Source of the DNA: Phytomonospora sp040655735
Lineage (GTDB): Bacteria > Actinomycetota > Actinomycetes > Mycobacteriales > Micromonosporaceae
NCBI RefSeq assembly: GCF_040655735.1
Contig: NZ_JBFAKK010000008.1
Span: 186,001 to 250,000, forward strand
Length of the DNA stretch: 64,000 bases
Direction: 5' to 3'
Below are positions 59,570 to 64,000 of the stretch, piece after piece. Numbering within the stretch: position 1 is the stretch's first letter; every line of letters begins with the position of its first letter. A program made the translations under genes and the position numbers. Below the pieces are notes generated by a model, which was given only the letters and a program-made list of their open reading frames with translations, was not told the origin of the DNA and made no database searches.

Positions 59570-60520
59570 TCACCCGTACCGCGCCGCCGCCGCGCGGACC
59601 TGCCCGGACACCCACTCGCGCATCCCGTCAGGCGCGAGGACCTCGACAGCCCCGCCGAGCCCGAGCAGCGCCCAACGCGCCCACGACTCGCTCTCGAAGG
59701 GGATCGTCAGCTCGACCTCGCCGGTCGCGGTGACCGGGACCCGGTCCTGCCCGTGCACCGGCACCATTCCCCTCAGCCGCGGCAGCATCTCGGGCTGGAC
59801 CCGCAGGGTCACCTCGATCGCGGTCTTCTCGGTCTCCAGCTCTTTGCGCGAGCGCGCCCACGACTCGGCGAGGTCGAAAGCCGCGGGGCGGGCGGCGGGC
59901 TCGTCGAGGAGTTCCACCGACACCACCCGCGACACCCGGTAGGTGCGCCTCTCCCCGTCGCGCAGCGCCACCAGATACCAGTCACCGGCGGCCAGGACGA
60001 GTCCCATCGGATCGATCTCGCGGGTGCGCGCCTTTCCGCCGCCGACGTACTCGACGCGGGCGCGGCGGTCGAGCCACACGGCCTCGGCGAGCCGCGTCAG
60101 CATCGGCACGGGCTCGGGCGTGCCGTACCAGCGCATGGGGTCGAGGTGGAAGCGCTCGGCGGTCTGCCGGGCCTGCTCGCGGGCCTCGCCGGTGAGGCTG
60201 GCCCAGACCTTGATGCGCGCGCCCTCCAGGATCTCGCCGAGGCCGAGCTGCTGCGCGGGGCCGGCGAGCCCGAGGAACGCCAGCGCCCCGGCCTCGTCGA
60301 GGCCGACACCGGTGAGGCGGGTGCGGTACCCGCCGTCGAGCCGGTAGCCGCCGGCCGGCCCGCGCGTCGAGCGGATGGGGATCCCGGCGGCGGCCAGGGA
60401 GTCGACGTCGCGCTGGACCGTGCGCTCGCTGACCTCCAGCAGCGCCGACAGCTCACGTCCGGTGGCGTGGCCGCGCACCTGGAGGTGGAGCAGGAGGGTC
60501 ATCATCCGGGAGGCGCGCAT
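59570..60520 (-). CDS. HTH_11/WYL-domain transcriptional regulator
   Basis: 316 residues. DeoR-like HTH at the N-terminus (LLLHLQVRGHATGRELSALLEVSERTVQRDVDSLAAAGIPI) and a WYL domain at ~135-300 with GLVLAAGDWYLVALRDGERRTYRVSRV, then the WCX C-terminal part. WYL domains bind nucleotides or oligonucleotides. Divergent from the dienelactone hydrolase operon 102 bases away, so it most likely controls it. Confidence 0.93.
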   Translation of the reverse strand: MRASRMMTLLLHLQVRGHATGRELSALLEVSERTVQRDVDSLAAAGIPIRSTRGPAGGYRLDGGYRTRLTGVGLDEAGALAFLGLAGPAQQLGLGEILEGARIKVWASLTGEAREQARQTAERFHLDPMRWYGTPEPVPMLTRLAEAVWLDRRARVEYVGGGKARTREIDPMGLVLAAGDWYLVALRDGERRTYRVSRVVSVELLDEPAARPAAFDLAESWARSRKELETEKTAIEVTLRVQPEMLPRLRGMVPVHGQDRVPVTATGEVELTIPFESESWARWALLGLGGAVEVLAPDGMREWVSGQVRAAAARYG

Positions 60521-60621
60521 GAATCCATGGTGACCTGTGAACCCGACAGAAGGTGTCGGGAATAGGGGGCATGATGAATCCGGCGGTGCCGCAGGGGTGC
60601 CGCCGACGAGAGGGAATCACC

Positions 60622-61203
60622 ATGTCCGAGCTTCTGCTCTTCCACCACGCGCACGGCCTGACCGAAGGCGTGGTCGCCTTCGCCGACGATTTGCGCGCGG
60701 CCGGCCACACCGTCCACGTGCCCGATCTCTACGAGGGCCGCGTCTTCACCGACCTCGAAGAGGGCATCGGCTTCGCTCGCGAGACCGGTTTCGGCACGGT
60801 CCTCGAACGCGGGGTCGCGGCGGCCGAGGGCCTGCCCGAAGGGCTCGTCTACGCCGGGTTCTCGCTGGGCGCGATGCCCTCGCAGAAGCTCGCCCAGACC
60901 CGGCCGGGCGCCAAGGGCGCGCTGCTGCTGAGCGGTTGCGTGCCCGTCGGCGAGTTCGGCGCGAGCTGGCCGGAGGGTGTCCCGGTGGAGATCCACGCGA
61001 TGGACGCCGACGAGTACTTCGTCGAGGAGGGCGGCGACATCGACGCCGCCCGCGCGCTGGTGAAGTCCGCCGACGACGCCGAGCTGTACCTCTACCCCGG
61101 TGACCGCCACCTCTTCGCCGACAAGTCCCTGCCCGACTACGACGAGAAGGCCGCCGCCCTGCTGACCGAGCGCGTGCTGGCCTTCCTCGCGAGGGTCGGC
61201 TGA
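60622..61203 (+). CDS. Dienelactone hydrolase-family protein
   Basis: 193 residues, ATG with agaggg. DLH fold: LLFHHAHGL, DDLRAAGHTVHVPDLYEGRVF, nucleophile elbow YAGFSLGA with Ser81 in the place of the usual Cys, Asp in IHAMDADEYF, and His in YPGDRHLFAD. The Ser/Asp/His triad suggests a general esterase. Stop TGA overlaps the next ATG by one base (TGATG). Confidence 0.88.
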   Translation: MSELLLFHHAHGLTEGVVAFADDLRAAGHTVHVPDLYEGRVFTDLEEGIGFARETGFGTVLERGVAAAEGLPEGLVYAGFSLGAMPSQKLAQTRPGAKGALLLSGCVPVGEFGASWPEGVPVEIHAMDADEYFVEEGGDIDAARALVKSADDAELYLYPGDRHLFADKSLPDYDEKAAALLTERVLAFLARVG

Positions 61204-61715
61204 TGTCCACGCCTCCCGACGAGCGTCCGCGCGGGGAGATGACCGGTGGGGAGAGCGAGGTGCTCACCGGTTTCCTGGAGTTCCAGCGGGAAACCCTGGC
61301 GTGGAAGTGCGCGGGCCTGTCCGACGATCAGCTGCGTGCGAACGCCGTGGCCAGCTCCACGCTCTCCCTGCTGGGCCTGGTCCGGCATGCCACCAACGTC
61401 GAGCGCGGCTGGTTCCACGAGGTGCTCGGCGGCGGCGAGTTCAGCCGGGCCCTCGACCTCGACAACCGGGGCGACGCCGACTTCGACGAGGTCGACACCG
61501 CCGACGTCGCCGGGTCGATGGCCGCGTGGCGCGCCGAACGCGAACGGTCCGTCGCGACCGTCGCGGGTCTCGGCCTCGACGCGACGGGCCGCACGCCCTG
61601 GGGCGAGGAGTGCTCGCTGCGGTGGGTGCTGGTGCACATGACGCAGGAGTACGCCCGCCACAACGGGCACGCCGACCTCATCCGCGAGGCGCTGGACGGC
61701 GTGGTCGGGGAGTAG
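61203..61715 (+). CDS. DinB/DUF664-family protein
   Basis: 170 residues, co-translated with the hydrolase. DinB outline FLEFQRETLAWKCAGLSDDQLR, LGLVRHATNVERGWF, and C-terminal LVHMTQEYARHNGHADLIREAL with the metal-binding His set (VRHAT; HNGHAD). Similar in family to the protein at 8701. A thiol-dependent detoxifying role with the esterase is an inference. Confidence 0.85.
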   Translation: MSTPPDERPRGEMTGGESEVLTGFLEFQRETLAWKCAGLSDDQLRANAVASSTLSLLGLVRHATNVERGWFHEVLGGGEFSRALDLDNRGDADFDEVDTADVAGSMAAWRAERERSVATVAGLGLDATGRTPWGEECSLRWVLVHMTQEYARHNGHADLIREALDGVVGE

Positions 61716-61759
61716 CGGCGTGCGTTGGGGTCGAGGACACGCGTGAGCGAGAATGCGCC

Positions 61760-62632
61760 ATGAGGCTTCTCGTGTACGGCGCCGGGGTTCTCGGCAGTCT
61801 GTCGGCCGCCCGCTTGCACGGGGCAGGGCACGACGTCTCGCTCCTCGCTCGGGGCGAGCGCCTGACGGATCTGCGTCGGCATGGTGTGCGGCTCGCCGAG
61901 GGCGACAGTGCGGCGGTCAGGCGGGTGCCGGTACCGGTGGTCGAGCACCCGGACGGCGGGTACGACCTCATCCTGGTCTTCGTGCGCACCCACCAGGTGG
62001 ACGCGGTGCTGAAGCCGCTCGCCGACGTCGAAGGCGATGTGCTCTTCCTGCACAATTGGGCGGCCGGCGCGCGGCCGCTGGGGGCGGTGATCGGCCATGA
62101 GCGGGTGCTGCTCGGTTTCCCCACGGCCGCCGGCACCATGGACGGCGACGTGGTCCGCTACCGCGGGTCCGACTTCTTGACCCGGCGGGTGGCGATGCCG
62201 ATCGGTGAGCCCGACGGCCGCACCACCGCCCGGCTGGAGCGGATCGTGGAGACGTTCCGCGCCGCCGGGATCAGGGCCCGGGCCGAACCGCGCGTGGACG
62301 CCTGGCTCAAGACGCACGCTGCCTTCGAGGTCCCCCTCGGGCAGGCGGTGCGCGCGGCGGGTGGGCCGGTGGCGCTGGCCGACGATCCCGGGGCGGTCCG
62401 CGGGATGCTCCACCTCATGCGGCGAAACCTCGCCGCGATGGCGACGCCCCCGGTGCCTCGCGCGTTCGGCGCCTTGCGGACGCTGCCGCAGGGTCTGCTC
62501 GTGCCGGTCCTGCGGCGTTTCCTGAAGAGCCCGGCGGCCGTGCACAGCGGGCTCAGCAATCCCTCGCCCGCCGCGGTGGCGGAACTCCGGAAGTTGGCCG
62601 AACAGCTCGGCGGCCCTGCGGGAGCCCGCTGA
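61760..62632 (+). CDS. Ketopantoate reductase-like (ApbA/PanE) NADP-binding protein
   Basis: 290 residues. Rossmann glycine motif YGAGVLGSLSAARL (Gly7, Gly9, Gly12), SLLARG for NADP, LVFVRTHQVDAVL, and a Lys in DAWLKTHAAFEVPLG at the catalytic-lysine position of the C-terminal domain. Whether it makes pantoate is doubtful; paralogues of this group reduce other 2-oxo acids. GAGAAT precedes the ATG by six bases. Confidence 0.85.
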   Translation: MRLLVYGAGVLGSLSAARLHGAGHDVSLLARGERLTDLRRHGVRLAEGDSAAVRRVPVPVVEHPDGGYDLILVFVRTHQVDAVLKPLADVEGDVLFLHNWAAGARPLGAVIGHERVLLGFPTAAGTMDGDVVRYRGSDFLTRRVAMPIGEPDGRTTARLERIVETFRAAGIRARAEPRVDAWLKTHAAFEVPLGQAVRAAGGPVALADDPGAVRGMLHLMRRNLAAMATPPVPRAFGALRTLPQGLLVPVLRRFLKSPAAVHSGLSNPSPAAVAELRKLAEQLGGPAGAR

Positions 62633-62640
62633 CGCGGCGG

Positions 62641-62829
62641 CTAGTTGTCGAGGGTCGAGCGCGGGTTTCCCGGTTCCTCGGGGTTGTCGCGCTCGGGGTC
62701 GAGGTAGCCGGGAAGCTCCTCGTCGGGCAGCTCCTCGGAGCGTTCCTGCCTGGCGAAGGTCTCCTCGTCGGGCCCGGTGGTCGGGTCGTCGGGATCGTGC
62801 GGGTCTCGTTCCGGCATGGCGATGCTCAT
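62641..62829 (-). CDS. Small acidic disordered protein
   Basis: 62 residues of Glu/Asp/Pro-rich sequence (PERDPHDPDDPTTGPDEETF, EELPDEELPGYLDPERDNPEEPG) starting at an ATG with ggagg; TAGCGT lies upstream. No fold expected. Convergent to nothing; upstream of it lies the divergent Rv2629-like gene. Confidence 0.6.
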   Translation of the reverse strand: MSIAMPERDPHDPDDPTTGPDEETFARQERSEELPDEELPGYLDPERDNPEEPGNPRSTLDN

Positions 62830-62945
62830 GTCCTCCACGCTAGATGCGCCTGACCCGGCGCAGGCGCGTTTTGGCTGCTTACGGATAAGTCGGGCGTGAG
62901 ATGGGTACGCCATCGGGAGCGGACCGCACCGATGGAGGGATCATC

Positions 62946-64000
62946 ATGGATCTGGCATTCCTGCGCCCCATGTACGAGCGCACCGGCCCGTGGACCTCGG
63001 TCTATCTCGACGCGTCCCGGGACACCCATGACGCGGCCAAGGTGATCGACCTGCGCTGGAGCGCGCTGCGCGACCATCTCGCCGGGGCCTGCGACCGCGA
63101 CGTCGAGGCCATCGCCGCCGCCGTCCTCGCCGACCGCGACCCGGGGCGCCACGGTCTGGCCCTGTTCGCCAACGGCGGCGAGGTCGTCGTCCGAGAGGAA
63201 CTGCCGACCCCGCCCACCCATGACCAGGCCTCGCACAGCCTGCTGCCCTACGCGATGCCGCTAGCGGTCGCCCACGGCGAGGAGGTTCCCTGGATCCGGG
63301 TCGTCGTCGACCGCACCGGCGCCTCCATCACCGAGGTGACCGGCGGGGCGACCGCGCGCACCTCCACCGTCGAGGGCGGCGAGACCTTCGGGCTCACCAA
63401 GTCCAAGCCGGGCGGCTGGTCGGCTCCCCGCTACCAGCGCGCGGCGGAGGAGGCCTGGGACCGCAACGCCGGCGACGTCGCCAAGGCCGTCACCCAGCTC
63501 GTCAAGCGCACCGGGGCGGAGATCGTCATCCTCGCCGGGGACGTGCGCGCACGCGGCGCCTGCAAGGAGAACCTGCCGGCGGCGATCCTCGACCGCGTTG
63601 TCGAGACCGACGCCGGCTCGCGCGCCTCCACCGACACGCACGCGCTCGACCAGGCCGCCGAGGTGGCGATCGCCGAGCACATCGCCGCGCGGCACGTCGC
63701 CATCACCGACCGCTTCCGGCAGGACAGCGGCCGCAACGCCGTCACCGGTCTCGACGACGTCGTCCGCGCGCTGGCCGAGGCCAAAGTCGACACCCTGCTG
63801 CTGGAGAACGACCCCTCCTCCAACGACCACGTGTGGATAGGCGAGGCGCCCTCTCAGATCGCCGTGAGCGAGGAGGAGTCGCGCGCCCAGGGCGTGGAGT
63901 CCCCCGAGCGCGTTCGCGCCGACAGCGCGATCCTGCGCACCCTGGCGATGACCGACGCCTCACTGCTCACCGTCGAGAGCGGCGACGTGGCCATGTCCGA
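62946..64000 (+). CDS. Rv2629/baeRF-family 2 protein, 3' end outside window
   Basis: The 351 codons visible begin at an ATG with tggaggg. The N-terminal MDLAFLRPMYERTGPWTSVYLDASRDT and later ETFGLTKSKPGGWSAPRYQRAAEEAWDRNAGDVAKAV, LLENDPSSND match the actinobacterial Rv2629 group, classed with bacterial eRF1-like (baeRF) proteins, which in other families release peptides on stalled ribosomes. Frame runs past 64000. Preceded by a 117-base gap with a divergent acidic micro-protein. Confidence 0.85.
   Translation, partial: MDLAFLRPMYERTGPWTSVYLDASRDTHDAAKVIDLRWSALRDHLAGACDRDVEAIAAAVLADRDPGRHGLALFANGGEVVVREELPTPPTHDQASHSLLPYAMPLAVAHGEEVPWIRVVVDRTGASITEVTGGATARTSTVEGGETFGLTKSKPGGWSAPRYQRAAEEAWDRNAGDVAKAVTQLVKRTGAEIVILAGDVRARGACKENLPAAILDRVVETDAGSRASTDTHALDQAAEVAIAEHIAARHVAITDRFRQDSGRNAVTGLDDVVRALAEAKVDTLLLENDPSSNDHVWIGEAPSQIAVSEEESRAQGVESPERVRADSAILRTLAMTDASLLTVESGDVAMS

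Noticed and set aside
1..64000. Prophage, integrative element or insertion sequence
   Set aside because: No integrase, transposase, structural phage gene or tRNA attachment site is visible.

Overview
This 64 kb window is chromosomal DNA of a very GC-rich actinomycete. The sequence points there through its codon use (G/C at nearly every third position), many GTG starts, transmembrane Ser/Thr kinases, a DUF3151 protein, a WYL regulator, a DUF5925 ATPase, an Rv2629-like protein, and many genes whose start codon follows a TAnnnT hexamer by 6-8 bases, the pattern of leaderless transcription. The mix resembles Glycomycetales/Pseudonocardiales-type genomes, but nothing here fixes the genus. I see no integrase, transposase, phage gene, CRISPR array or tRNA. 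It reads as ordinary chromosome with short, mostly mono- to tricistronic units and many divergent regulator/target pairs.

Layout. 0-5.3 kb: end of a small membrane-anchored protein, a STAND-type NTPase with a 25-codon upstream reading frame, and a receptor-like Ser/Thr kinase. 5.4-16.3 kb: a run of small detoxification/modification units: DUF418/TetR, GNAT, methyltransferase, DinB, an M50-like membrane protease, an MFS exporter divergent from an ArsR-type sensor, a fluoroacetate-dehalogenase-like hydrolase, a VOC protein, and a TetR/thioesterase pair under a 32-bp perfect palindrome. 16.3-28 kb: second Ser/Thr kinase, LanC-like/HAD/DUF1990 cluster, phytanoyl-CoA-dioxygenase-like gene facing an AraC regulator, saccharopine-dehydrogenase-like gene facing another AraC, a large Hsp70-like/helical-repeat fusion, and a tandem GNAT. 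28-35 kb: SulP permease, XRE/NB-ARC regulator, degenerate uridine-kinase-like protein, a 1 kb gene-free G-rich stretch, and an APH(6)/hydroxyurea-type kinase.

35-45 kb: oligopeptidase B, fructose-bisphosphate aldolase, a compact DnaA-box cluster overlapping the end of a beta-propeller gene, SDR/TetR pair, PAC2, DUF4291 and several secreted or membrane hypotheticals. 45-54 kb: DUF3151, DUF1508, a NarL-type two-component system, a second NB-ARC regulator, purC, two AAA ATPases and cysteine dioxygenase. 54-59.5 kb: two paralogous secreted NlpC/P60 coiled-coil peptidoglycan hydrolases, duplicated with their promoters, flanking a 1.2 kb gene-free stretch with three different short tandem repeats, two hypotheticals and a truncated HxlR remnant. 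59.5-64 kb: WYL regulator divergent from a dienelactone-hydrolase/DinB operon, ketopantoate-reductase-like gene, and an Rv2629/baeRF-type protein cut by the window end.

The best candidates for undescribed biology are the DnaA-box cluster away from any visible dnaA/dnaN, the Hsp70-like/repeat fusion, the STAND NTPase with its overlapping micro-ORF, and the duplicated NlpC locus with its repeat-rich core. None amounts to a proven new system.
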